Assembly (NCBI GenBank): GCA_030740295.1
Contig: JASLXP010000675.1
Coordinates: forward strand, 1 to 19,132
Direction of reading: 5' to 3'
Source of the DNA: Planctomycetota bacterium
GTDB taxonomy: Bacteria; Planctomycetota; PUPC01; JACPCR01
Length of the DNA: 19,132 nt
The notes under the pieces are model-generated. The model saw only the letters and a list, made by a program, of their open reading frames with translations, was not told where the DNA came from and did no database searches. Shown in pieces: positions 9,001-15,956 of the stretch. The position numbers and the translations under genes are program-made. Numbering within the stretch: position 1 is the stretch's first letter; each line of letters starts with the position of its first letter.

Positions 9001-11379
9001 AACACGGGCGCCCGCTGCCCGGGCCAGTGGGCGCGGACTTTTCAGGACCCGCTTCAAGAGTTCCGGGGCCGCCTGGTTATGCTGCTCGTGAAGCCACAGC
9101 GCCTCGAGCAGATGATGCCCATCCTCCGCGTTATCCTCAAGCCCGGCAGCCCATTGGCCCGCTGCCTGCAGGACCGCCTTGCTGTCACGGCCGCTCAACT
9201 CGATACGGGCCCGATAGCGGACCATCGGTTCGGTCGAAGCCAGGTGCTTGATGACCTCCGGGATTGGCTTGCCGGCGAGCTTCACCGCCGGCGTCAAGGG
9301 CCGGCCATCGGCCGTTACTCGATAGATACGCCCGTGCTTGTGGTCGCGACTTGGGTCGCGAATGTTGTGCTGCATGTGGCCGATGATGCGGTTCTGCCAG
9401 TCCACTATGTAAAGGGCGCCGTCGCCACCTATCTCGACGTCTACCGGCCGGAAATTCTTGTCACTGGAAACGACGACGGGCTCTACCTCCCGGCTCACAT
9501 GATCGGCGCCGGTGGTGGTGACCTTGTGCTGCAATACACCGAGAAACCCGATGGTATTGCAGATCAGCAGATTGCCGCGGTTTTCCTTGGGAAAGTGCGT
9601 GCCGGTGATCTGGCCGAATCCGGCTACGGGGCGTACGCGCTTCCTGTATAACTGGTGAGGCGTGCCCTTGCCCGGGTAGCCTACGTAAAAACCGTTGCCG
9701 CTCGTGCCGTCAGTGGCGAAGAGGAATCCCCACTCGTCGATGACAATACCGTGGGGGTTGGGGCTGATGCGGAAGTGCTCCGCGATCCGGCCCGTCCGCG
9801 GGTTCCAGCGATAGAGCATCGGCGCCTTTGTCCGCAAAGGCTTGCCCCACGGCGTCTCAACGTTGGTGTAATGGAAAATCCCCTCAGAGAAGTAGATGTA
9901 CCCGTCCGGGCCGAGGACAAAGCTGTTCGCACCGCAGTGGGTGTCGGCCGAATCGATCCCATTCAGATAGTGAATCTTGACGTCCGCCTTGTCGTCCCCA
10001 TCAGTGTCCTTGAGAAGAAAGATGTCCGGCATGCAGGCCACCAGTACGCCTCCGTTCCAGAACTCGAAGCCCGTCGGGTTGTGCAGGCCATCGGCAAAGA
10101 CGATGCACTTGTCCGCCCTGCCGTCGCGATCCTCATCCGGGAAGATCAGCAGCCTGTCGTTGAGCGGCTTGTTCGGATGCCAATGCGGGTAGGTCGTCCA
10201 CGCGGAAACCCAGAGCCGCCCGTCCGTATCAACGGCAGACTGTACCGGGTTCACCAGCTCGGGGAACTGCTCTTCCGACGCGAAGAGATTGACGGTCATG
10301 CCTTTGGCCACCTTCATCCTGGCGATGGCCTCTTCGCCACCGAGATAGGCCTCGCTGCCTTCCTTCGCAGCGCTGCTGCCCCAGCTACGGCCACCGACGT
10401 TGCTGACCACCTTGATCGGGGCAGGGACGGTGCTGTCGTCCACCGCGACCTTGCGCCCTTGCGCTGCGGCCCAGATGACTTTGTCGCGGTTAGCGGTCAT
10501 CACATCCAGCATCTTCAACTCGTGCTGCATGACGGTGAAGTTGGTCTGTCCCTTGACAAACTTGAGGTAGGCACGCTTGCCATAGGTACTGTAGCCGTCG
10601 ACCGCGCGGTAGCGGTTGAACCAGCGCAGGTTCTTGGTCAGGACGGCCTCGCGAACGGCTTCCAGAAGCTCGGGAGCGACCTTGGGGCGCTCTCCGAAGA
10701 GCGCCGTGTCGATGGCCCGCCCCAGTTGCTGATTGCCTTCCGGGGTCAGGTGAATGCCGTTCAGGGTCAAGGGCGTCTTGGACTCGACATAGAGCGCCCG
10801 GGTCGCGGTGAAGAGGTCCACAAAGGGCACTCCGGCCTCCCTGGCCACCGCCGCCATTGCCGTGGTGTAGAGCTGCAGTCGCTCGTTGTTCTCGCTGCCA
10901 TCGGGAAGATTCGGATTCTTGATATCTTCGTGCGCGATAGGCGAGAACACCACCAGACGCGGGGCAGATTTGCCGTTGTATTTTTGCTTGCGCGTATCGT
11001 CGATGAAATTGCGCAGGTTCTTCCGGAACCCGTCCAGCCCTGCTTCCCCTGCAAACGACTCGTTGTAGCCGAAGAATGCGAACACCACGTCGGCCTGCGA
11101 GTGGCTCAGGTGCGAATGCGGGTCGCCGAAGTTCATGGACCTCGGCCGCACCGTCAGCTCGTCTGCCGAGAATCCGAGATTGCGGAACACCAGTTCATGC
11201 TCAGGGAAGCGGGTCTGGATGTAAGCCTCCAGCGCGCCAACGTGCTGCATGCGGTCTGCCAGCGTGTTGCCGATATAGCAGATGCGGTCGCCCTTACGCA
11301 GCTCAAAGTCTGCATCAGCGCAGACGCCTGCAGAGACTGTGAGAAGCAGGCAGGTGACACTGGATTTCAGAGGGTCCAT
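6016..11379 (-). CDS. Giant secreted multidomain protein: SGNH-like / PVC propeller dehydrogenase / HEAT / discoidin / cytochrome c / ThuA-like
   Basis: A 1787-residue protein with signal peptide (residues 1-22, VSAGVCA/DAD). Domains in order: SGNH/GDSL-like fold, about 28-230 (DRICYIGNTLADRM, FFGYNESF, LNGIHLTPEGN); PVC 'membrane-bound dehydrogenase' propeller, about 350-700 (VNPVQSAVDTDGRLWVSAW, FPDEDRDGRADK, KDTDGDDKADV, NFRPVDVEIGGDGALYIVDW); HEAT-like helical repeats, about 700-1040; discoidin-like module, about 1060-1190 (AIDGRTNGNWRAGS, WWEVDLG, IDKIVVWNR); cytochrome c, about 1310-1410, with haem site CGTCH (1327-1331) and probable axial Met1386; ThuA-like glutamine-amidotransferase fold, about 1460-1745 (HVVFVSGDEEYRSEES, YDWHYKGPEKGWHGGFG, HPIVRG). 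AAGGGAG lies 5 bases before the ATG. First gene of the four-gene run. Inferred role: extracytoplasmic oxidation or processing of a carbohydrate with electron transfer through the built-in haem. The SGNH part lacks the usual catalytic Ser and Asp. No stop or frameshift interrupts the frame. Confidence 0.9.
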   Translation of the reverse strand: MDPLKSSVTCLLLTVSAGVCADADFELRKGDRICYIGNTLADRMQHVGALEAYIQTRFPEHELVFRNLGFSADELTVRPRSMNFGDPHSHLSHSQADVVFAFFGYNESFAGEAGLDGFRKNLRNFIDDTRKQKYNGKSAPRLVVFSPIAHEDIKNPNLPDGSENNERLQLYTTAMAAVAREAGVPFVDLFTATRALYVESKTPLTLNGIHLTPEGNQQLGRAIDTALFGERPKVAPELLEAVREAVLTKNLRWFNRYRAVDGYSTYGKRAYLKFVKGQTNFTVMQHELKMLDVMTANRDKVIWAAAQGRKVAVDDSTVPAPIKVVSNVGGRSWGSSAAKEGSEAYLGGEEAIARMKVAKGMTVNLFASEEQFPELVNPVQSAVDTDGRLWVSAWTTYPHWHPNKPLNDRLLIFPDEDRDGRADKCIVFADGLHNPTGFEFWNGGVLVACMPDIFLLKDTDGDDKADVKIHYLNGIDSADTHCGANSFVLGPDGYIYFSEGIFHYTNVETPWGKPLRTKAPMLYRWNPRTGRIAEHFRISPNPHGIVIDEWGFLFATDGTSGNGFYVGYPGKGTPHQLYRKRVRPVAGFGQITGTHFPKENRGNLLICNTIGFLGVLQHKVTTTGADHVSREVEPVVVSSDKNFRPVDVEIGGDGALYIVDWQNRIIGHMQHNIRDPSRDHKHGRIYRVTADGRPLTPAVKLAGKPIPEVIKHLASTEPMVRYRARIELSGRDSKAVLQAAGQWAAGLEDNAEDGHHLLEALWLHEQHNQAAPELLKRVLKSPRPLARAAGARVAGHWAKQYPDGVLLLQEAARDADARVRHEALVGAAQFDGLPAAEVMFEASLRATDPQIDYAMRETRKVVDGYWKAALEKGEKLSTAGQLFALRNADAAALARMERTEAVCLALLSRGSIKIDVRRDALQRLAGFTTKSRGEVLIGLIRKHSANPTAASSDLLELLGTLPGSELTAVKSDLESIAGAEGNAALRAAAIAGLIESGMAPDRVHALAATSAGGITAFLQAVPLVKTAVRRDALFPSVRPYFDGLPQRMKTDKAGSGALGRYVRVQLPVRESMTIAEVQVFSTGSNIAPHGKARQSSTNTGGLAPRAIDGRTNGNWRAGSCTHTQTENKPWWEVDLGQAVPIDKIVVWNRTDCCQQRLENFTLSVLNADRKVVFEKKGIPRPRPSVRIAVEGGDPSVMIQLAAMRAAEKTGGHAAEKFADAARLIRSGGNASAAVAMALSVPVADRPASRALLEAMIAHAAKLPRDKLLAPAMEAELAFIDQLAPKLSEADGSAVKSSLAALRKRLPEKIDPRIMAMGKEVYERESHCGTCHQKNGLGQVDTYPPLAGSKWVTDADTTRLIKISLHGLAGEIIVKGVKHANKAIPPMPPFKDLLKDEEIAAVLTYVRNQWGNHESAITASQVAAVRHSHSDRSQSWTVEEIKKQHPFPVEKQWVVYEGGDGPGKGKHVVFVSGDEEYRSEESLPQLGKILAVRHGFKCTVTFAIDPETGNINPDYKNNIPGLEALKTADLMIVNIRFRDLPADQMQHFDNYLKAGKPVLAIRPTLAGFVIRKHVEYAQYDWHYKGPEKGWHGGFGQAVLGQTWMAHHGKHRHQGTRGLIPASAKSHPIVRGIADGDIWGSTDVYRTPQPVPADWTVCVNGQVTDRKGPYERNQPHYGQRPDDPVTKNSKQNNPIMPIAWLRDYQVPGGKKGQCFYETIGASADFESEGLRRLTVNAAYHLLGMDVPAKAKVDRVGDFKPTPFGFSTYTKGVRPEEHVWPKPQAGAPAN

Positions 11380-11384
11380 AGGGT

Positions 11385-11391
11385 CTCCCTT
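11385..11391 (-). promoter_or_regulatory. Ribosome binding site for the giant multidomain gene
   Basis: AAGGGAG on the - strand ends 5 bases before the ATG at 11379. The operon promoter probably lies in the remainder of the 108-base gap 11380-11487, but I see no convincing -35/-10 pair there. Confidence 0.6.
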
Positions 11392-11487
11392 GGTTTCGGC
11401 AGCGTCGCGCCGCCTGGTCGTTTCTCGTTTCTTGAAGAGCGCTGGTTTACTCGCTGCGGATGAGGTAATCCACTTAATTTGTATCCG

Positions 11488-12603
11488 TCATTGGGTCACC
11501 AGCACATACTTCAACAACTGGTACATCCAACTCAGATCGTCTCTGGAAAGGCCGTTCCCAAAGACCACGGTGACCTTGTCGCTGCGCGCCGTGATGTGCC
11601 TGCCCATGGCAACGATGAATTCCGGTTGCTGTTGGTTCTCCAGAAGTTCGACCTTCAGTTCCTCGAGTTCATCCGATGGCAGCTCGAGAGTTCTGCTGCC
11701 AATGAAGAACTTCTGTTCCACGGTCAACCCGTGAGCTGAGACGGTGACACGGTCTCTCCGCATGGCCTCCCGGTTCATCTTCCGGGCCACCGTCAGAAAA
11801 GGTAACAGAATGAAGAATACGCCAATGAAACCCATGAATACATAGTTCATGGGCGGCGGCGCCGAAGCGAAATTCGGCAGAAAGAAAACGCAAACGACGA
11901 TCACTCCAATCAGTGAGCCACCAAGCATCAGGTAATGAATGATACCTGTCCCGGGAGGAGGAAGGTCGAGAACCAGAGCATCCCCCTCCGGATGGCAAGT
12001 CACCCGGCAGCCATCTGGCTGGTCGGGGATCTCGAGTTTTTCTCCTGTCCTTTGCATTCGGTCTCTGAGTGATTCGTCGAGATGCTCGGCTTCCCTGACC
12101 ACCGATTCTCCCGTTGTGGAATCCTCCATCGGCAGCCCCATCAGCTTGGACACTTCCTCGCCTCGCTGGCGCGCATCATGGTAGACCCGCGGCTCTTCCA
12201 CGGTCACCGAATCATCTGCAGACTCTATCCTCACCGGATAACAAGTGTACGAAGAATTCTCCGAACGCCGCACCTCCTTGCGAACACAGACCATCTGGAA
12301 GCCATCAAATGAATAATCCGTCCTCTTGAGCGGCACCAGCAATCCCCACCACGAAGTCAAAAGTCTGTTGTCCCCATCGATGATTTTCCCGCTGCGACCA
12401 AACATCAGCACACCGCCGACCGATGCGAAGACCAGACCAAAGGGAATGACGAAATAGAGCGGCGCCGGCCCGCCGGAACTCGAATTCACCTTCCCCATCA
12501 GCCCCAGCACGATCACTAACACGCCCGCGCTGAAGAACGGCAGCCCAAAGAGCATCAGGCATCCTCCACCCGCTTTGATCTCTATGCGATTGTTCTCATT
12601 CAT
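11488..12603 (-). CDS. Uncharacterised four-helix membrane protein with internal duplication
   Basis: A 371-residue protein from the ATG at 12603. A TTG 20 codons upstream would only add non-conserved residues, though neither start has a clear ribosome site. Two transmembrane pairs are visible: about residues 14-35 and 49-68, then about 223-243 and 252-274. Each pair is followed by a soluble beta-rich stretch of similar build. The first contains KIIDGDNRLLTSWWGLLVPL and ends with EVSKLMGLPMEDST. The second contains VTVSAHGLTVEQKFFIGSRT, ELPSDELEELKVEL and ends with LSRDDLSWMYQLLKYVL. This suggests a duplicated two-helix plus PH-like or DUF3592-like module. I do not recognise a specific family and propose no function. 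It stands alone, 108 bases upstream of the giant gene on the same strand, and its link to that operon is uncertain. Confidence 0.75.
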   Translation of the reverse strand: MNENNRIEIKAGGGCLMLFGLPFFSAGVLVIVLGLMGKVNSSSGGPAPLYFVIPFGLVFASVGGVLMFGRSGKIIDGDNRLLTSWWGLLVPLKRTDYSFDGFQMVCVRKEVRRSENSSYTCYPVRIESADDSVTVEEPRVYHDARQRGEEVSKLMGLPMEDSTTGESVVREAEHLDESLRDRMQRTGEKLEIPDQPDGCRVTCHPEGDALVLDLPPPGTGIIHYLMLGGSLIGVIVVCVFFLPNFASAPPPMNYVFMGFIGVFFILLPFLTVARKMNREAMRRDRVTVSAHGLTVEQKFFIGSRTLELPSDELEELKVELLENQQQPEFIVAMGRHITARSDKVTVVFGNGLSRDDLSWMYQLLKYVLVTQ

Positions 12604-13080
12604 GTCCGTGGCCGAAGAGGGTGTAGCAGGGCGGTAATGTGGGAGTAGCCTGCGATGGATCAAACGAGGAAGTAACGCCGATTCGATGACAAATATGGGA
12701 TGTTGAACGATTCATGTCCGACCTGGCCATTACCATCTCCTCCTTTCCGGCCTTGTCTTATTTCTTAACTTTCGGGATCCAGCGGATGTAGGCGCCGCCT
12801 GGAGGGAGATTGTTCAGGCGGCGGTAGCCGCTGCCGTCGGCGTTAACAACGACAGGGCCAATGTATCCGTCCCTGCCATTCCACTCTGTGAAGACTATAC
12901 GATTGTCCTCAGCCCAATCGCCGATCAGTGACGACGACGCTATCACAATGATTCGCGTCTGGTTTACCATCATTGTCAAGGTCTTCTTTTCATGGGTTCA
13001 AATACGAATGTCATCTGCCACAGCCGCGGCTCCCTCTTCTATGAACAGTTCGGCATGCGTGGATGAATAACACCTGGCCA
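12604..13080. other. 477-base stretch without an intact gene
   Basis: Between the membrane-protein gene and the GH20-like gene. It holds the short degraded propeller-like reading frame described separately (12758-12979) and no other recognisable gene, RNA or repeat. No clear terminator with a T-run was found. Confidence 0.5.
12758..12979 (-). pseudogene. Remnant of a PD40/TolB-like beta-propeller gene (C-terminal end)
   Basis: The 73-residue frame contains a stretch very like a PD40 propeller blade: DNRIVFTEWNGRDG followed by VVVNADGSGYRRLNNL. It ends with IRWIPKVKK and a stop, as a propeller C-terminus would. No signal peptide, no further blades and no ribosome site are present upstream. 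Just upstream, in a different frame (around 12960-12990), the - strand encodes DLDNDGKPD, a calcium-loop motif typical of FG-GAP or similar propellers, which would join this frame after a one-base shift. The simplest reading is a truncated and frameshifted relic of an exported propeller or lyase gene. A real small protein cannot be excluded. Confidence 0.45.
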
Positions 13081-15123
13081 TCATTCATCGCTCGTTATGG
13101 CTGACAAGTAACAAGCGGTCACATGCCGCTTGATCTCGTCGACCGTGTTTGAGGTGCCGGTGATCGCGTCATGGACGCGCTGGTGCCAGGGCTTCGGGCC
13201 TAATCCTGACCTCCAGTGATCAATTGCACTGACGTTCTCCGCGCCCGCGGATTCCAGTTCTCTCAACTGTCCCTGCAACTTCGTCTGACCTGCGGGCGAA
13301 TCCAACTCGTCGGATGCGACGAGGAAGGCCACTTGCCAGATTGTTCTGGCAAGATCGACGTAGGAACGGACGACACGGGTCTCGTTGGCAAAGTCCGGAT
13401 TCTCGATGGATTGTGCGGCGGCCATGGCCCGGTCACACGCTGCCAGCTTCTCTGTGAAAGCTTCCGGCGATTCGTAGTAACGAAACATCCCTTCACCAAG
13501 GTATGGACGGTCGCGCCGCTTGACGAGATCGATGGCTATGCCCCAGGCGTAGCATTCCGGCCACATGGAATCGAAGACATCAAAAGAGACCGGGCCCATG
13601 ATGTCTGACCACTCCGCCACCTTTTCATGATTCAGTCCTTTGCGCATGGCATAGGCGAGGGCGAACTCACGCTCATCGCGTCCCTCGGCATTCCATGCCC
13701 ACTCGGCCATTGCGGTCACGTTGAATTCGCAGGTTTCGCGGGTTGTGGTCTGCCAGGCCATCATGCCGCAGATCAGGACGTAGCGGCGCTTTACCAGTTG
13801 CCCTACGAAATCACGAATGCGATGCGCGGACCGCATGGGAATCTTGAACTCAGGCGTTTCCACCCGGCCGTTGGCGTTGAGGGGCACGTCATAGGTCCCA
13901 ATCCAACGTCCCTGTTCCGCATAATGATCGAACAGCGGGTTCCTGAACAGGTCCCGCGGCAGATGCTGAATCCGCTCTTCTTCAGTGATGCAGCAGCGGA
14001 TGACTTTTATCTCCGGGGGCGCCTCGGCCAGCACGCGATAGTCTCGCTGGAATGTTGTCGTGGAGAGAAAGAGGCGCATTTCCAGATCCGGATACGCCTC
14101 GCGTGCCTCTCGCCACGCGTTGAGGCAGGCACGAGCTTCGAGCACGAACTGGCCGACGTCGGCGGTTTCCGGCCTCCCGTCCTCGGCGGGACGCTCGGTG
14201 AGCCAGCAGCAGATTTCTCGCGCGCCTTGCCGTGCAAGGTCAGTCATCCATTCCGCAAGAATCTCGGCAAGTTTCGGATGTGCGGCGAAGGGCACGCGGT
14301 GCTGATGTCCGCCTCGGCGATGGGCGTGATAGTGGCCGGCAAGGGCCCCATCGCCTTTGCCGGCCAGTTCGGGATAAGCCTCGAAGAGCCCATGCAGATG
14401 AAGGAAGTTTAAATGCGTGATCTGGGCGATACTCCGGTAACCGCGCAGTTGTGCCTTCCGGGCAAACTCCGCGTCAAAACTCGCACGATTCGGTTGCCCG
14501 CGTTCGATTCTCTTCAAGTCCGTCCGGGGAGTGTTGCTGTAATTCAGCTTTACCTCGGAAGTCCACTCCATCCATTCCTCTTCTTCCGGATGATTCCAGA
14601 CGCCGCGCTCTTCCGTATCGGGCCAGTCAAATACCTCGGCCAGAGGAATGACTGCCTGGCCGCTGCTCAGGCATGGTGACAGGAGTTGCACGAATGTCTG
14701 CACACCGTAGAAAACTCCGACTTCGTCGATTGCCGTCACCAGGAGCTTGTCATCACCCGAAGGCTGAATGATATAGCCCTGGTCTCGATTGGGCACTCCA
14801 CGCAGGCGCTCAGCCTGGCCCACCTTGCAGTCGCACAATTCTCCCCTGTCATCCATGACACCCACGATGACAGTGAACTTCCCGCCATCAGGTACGGCGC
14901 CTGTAGTCTGGCGGAACAGTGTTTCAATCTGGCCAAAAGCATTCTTCTCGATATCACCTGCGCCGGAACGCAGGACCAGCGCGATGTCTTCCGGCGGCAG
15001 AATGACCTTCGCGCACAGGGAAACTTCTTTCGGCAACGGGATCACTCGCCTGAGCCAATCCTTCTGTTCCGGCTCAGTCACGGTTACCTGACCTGACGAC
15101 AGCACAACATCTTTCTGATTCAT
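13081..15123 (-). CDS. GH20-like glycoside hydrolase (zincin-like N-domain plus TIM barrel)
   Basis: A 680-residue protein from the ATG at 15123; a TTG six codons upstream is an alternative. Neither has a well-spaced ribosome site. No signal peptide is visible, so it would be cytoplasmic. Residues about 40-165 look like the GH20b zincin-like domain that precedes GH20 barrels (FTVIVGVMDDRG, GYIIQP, LLVTAIDEVGVFYGVQTFVQLL). The barrel opens with DWPDTEERGVWNHPEEEEW, the usual 'D-x-P...RG' junction. The Asp-Glu catalytic pair of classical GH20 hexosaminidases is not evident; the nearest equivalent is CWLTE (about residues 306-310). It may act on a different glycoside or by another mechanism. It is the last gene of the - strand set with the IolE-like and dehydrogenase genes, 72 bases after the former, so probably the same transcript. 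Substrate unknown. Confidence 0.75.
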   Translation of the reverse strand: MNQKDVVLSSGQVTVTEPEQKDWLRRVIPLPKEVSLCAKVILPPEDIALVLRSGAGDIEKNAFGQIETLFRQTTGAVPDGGKFTVIVGVMDDRGELCDCKVGQAERLRGVPNRDQGYIIQPSGDDKLLVTAIDEVGVFYGVQTFVQLLSPCLSSGQAVIPLAEVFDWPDTEERGVWNHPEEEEWMEWTSEVKLNYSNTPRTDLKRIERGQPNRASFDAEFARKAQLRGYRSIAQITHLNFLHLHGLFEAYPELAGKGDGALAGHYHAHRRGGHQHRVPFAAHPKLAEILAEWMTDLARQGAREICCWLTERPAEDGRPETADVGQFVLEARACLNAWREAREAYPDLEMRLFLSTTTFQRDYRVLAEAPPEIKVIRCCITEEERIQHLPRDLFRNPLFDHYAEQGRWIGTYDVPLNANGRVETPEFKIPMRSAHRIRDFVGQLVKRRYVLICGMMAWQTTTRETCEFNVTAMAEWAWNAEGRDEREFALAYAMRKGLNHEKVAEWSDIMGPVSFDVFDSMWPECYAWGIAIDLVKRRDRPYLGEGMFRYYESPEAFTEKLAACDRAMAAAQSIENPDFANETRVVRSYVDLARTIWQVAFLVASDELDSPAGQTKLQGQLRELESAGAENVSAIDHWRSGLGPKPWHQRVHDAITGTSNTVDEIKRHVTACYLSAITSDE

Positions 15124-15195
15124 CGATCTGTGGGATCGCAATTCCTGATTTGAGTCTGACTGATAAGCATCAGCGCTGAGCTGCGCAACCTGCCT

Positions 15196-15954
15196 TCACC
15201 ATCCAACGCTTCGCAGATACTCCCGGTTTACTACCATCTTTTCCTGATCGCTTTGCTGTGTATCACCGGGGACTGTTACCACCCATCGGTCGTAACCGAT
15301 CTCTTCAAGAGCTTTGAGGCAGGCGGGGACGTCCACCAATTCGCCTTCGTCCAACTCCACCCAGCGGTCGAGCTTCCAGTCCTGCAGATGCACGTAGATC
15401 AGACGGTCCTGAAAGTCCTTGATGGATTCGACCGGATCGTAATCCCAGAATGCCGAGTGTGAAACATCGATACAGAGCCTGGCTCGTTTCATCTGCGACA
15501 TCAGGGATTCCCATTGGGCACGGGAATCGACGGTCGTCAGATTGTGGATGTGGTAGCAGACTTCCAGGTCGTACTGCGAAGCATAATCCGCCAGTTCATC
15601 TGCCAGCTCGGCCAGGGCGGTGATGTCCTCTGCCGGCGTGGGTGCATGCTTTGGGCGGCCGGCTCCCATGAACATGAAATTCTCGGCTTCCACTTCTGCC
15701 GCGAAGTCGATCCGGCGTTTGTTGCGCTCCTTCATCGCCCAGTCGTTGTCGAGAGAAATGCCAGATCCGGTAACGCACGCAACGGGCATGTCCGTCTGAT
15801 CACAGATGCGCCGGATGCGCGACGGCGTTCCGAGCCAGTCGAGGGACGGCCGGATCTCCCAGCCTTCCCAACCCGCTTCCCTCACCTGGGTAAGAACCTT
15901 CTCCAGGTCCGGGTTCTGCCATTTGATGCTGCTGAATCCCATCTTGAAGCTCAT
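15196..15954 (-). CDS. IolE-like sugar isomerase/epimerase TIM barrel
   Basis: A 252-residue cytoplasmic TIM barrel of the xylose-isomerase-like superfamily. Visible motifs: FKMGFSSIKW at the first strand, GWEGWEIRPSLDWLG, FMFMGAGRP, EVCYHIHN (H135, H137), CIDVSHSAFWDYDP (D163, H166), and IYVHLQDWK (H189). The last barrel strand normally carries a metal-binding Glu; here the stretch is RWVVTVPGDT with no Glu, so metal binding or reaction may differ from the family norm. The start at 15954 has GAGAGGG 8 bases upstream and lies two bases after the stop of the dehydrogenase gene, indicating coupled translation. Probable role: isomerising or epimerising a sugar or sugar acid alongside its operon partners. 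Exact reaction not determinable. Confidence 0.8.
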   Translation of the reverse strand: MSFKMGFSSIKWQNPDLEKVLTQVREAGWEGWEIRPSLDWLGTPSRIRRICDQTDMPVACVTGSGISLDNDWAMKERNKRRIDFAAEVEAENFMFMGAGRPKHAPTPAEDITALAELADELADYASQYDLEVCYHIHNLTTVDSRAQWESLMSQMKRARLCIDVSHSAFWDYDPVESIKDFQDRLIYVHLQDWKLDRWVELDEGELVDVPACLKALEEIGYDRWVVTVPGDTQQSDQEKMVVNREYLRSVGW

Positions 15955-15956
15955 AT

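Noticed and set aside
9655..11463. 602-codon open frame on the + strand
   Set aside because: Antisense to the N-terminal half of the giant gene, with no family motifs; a shadow of codon bias.
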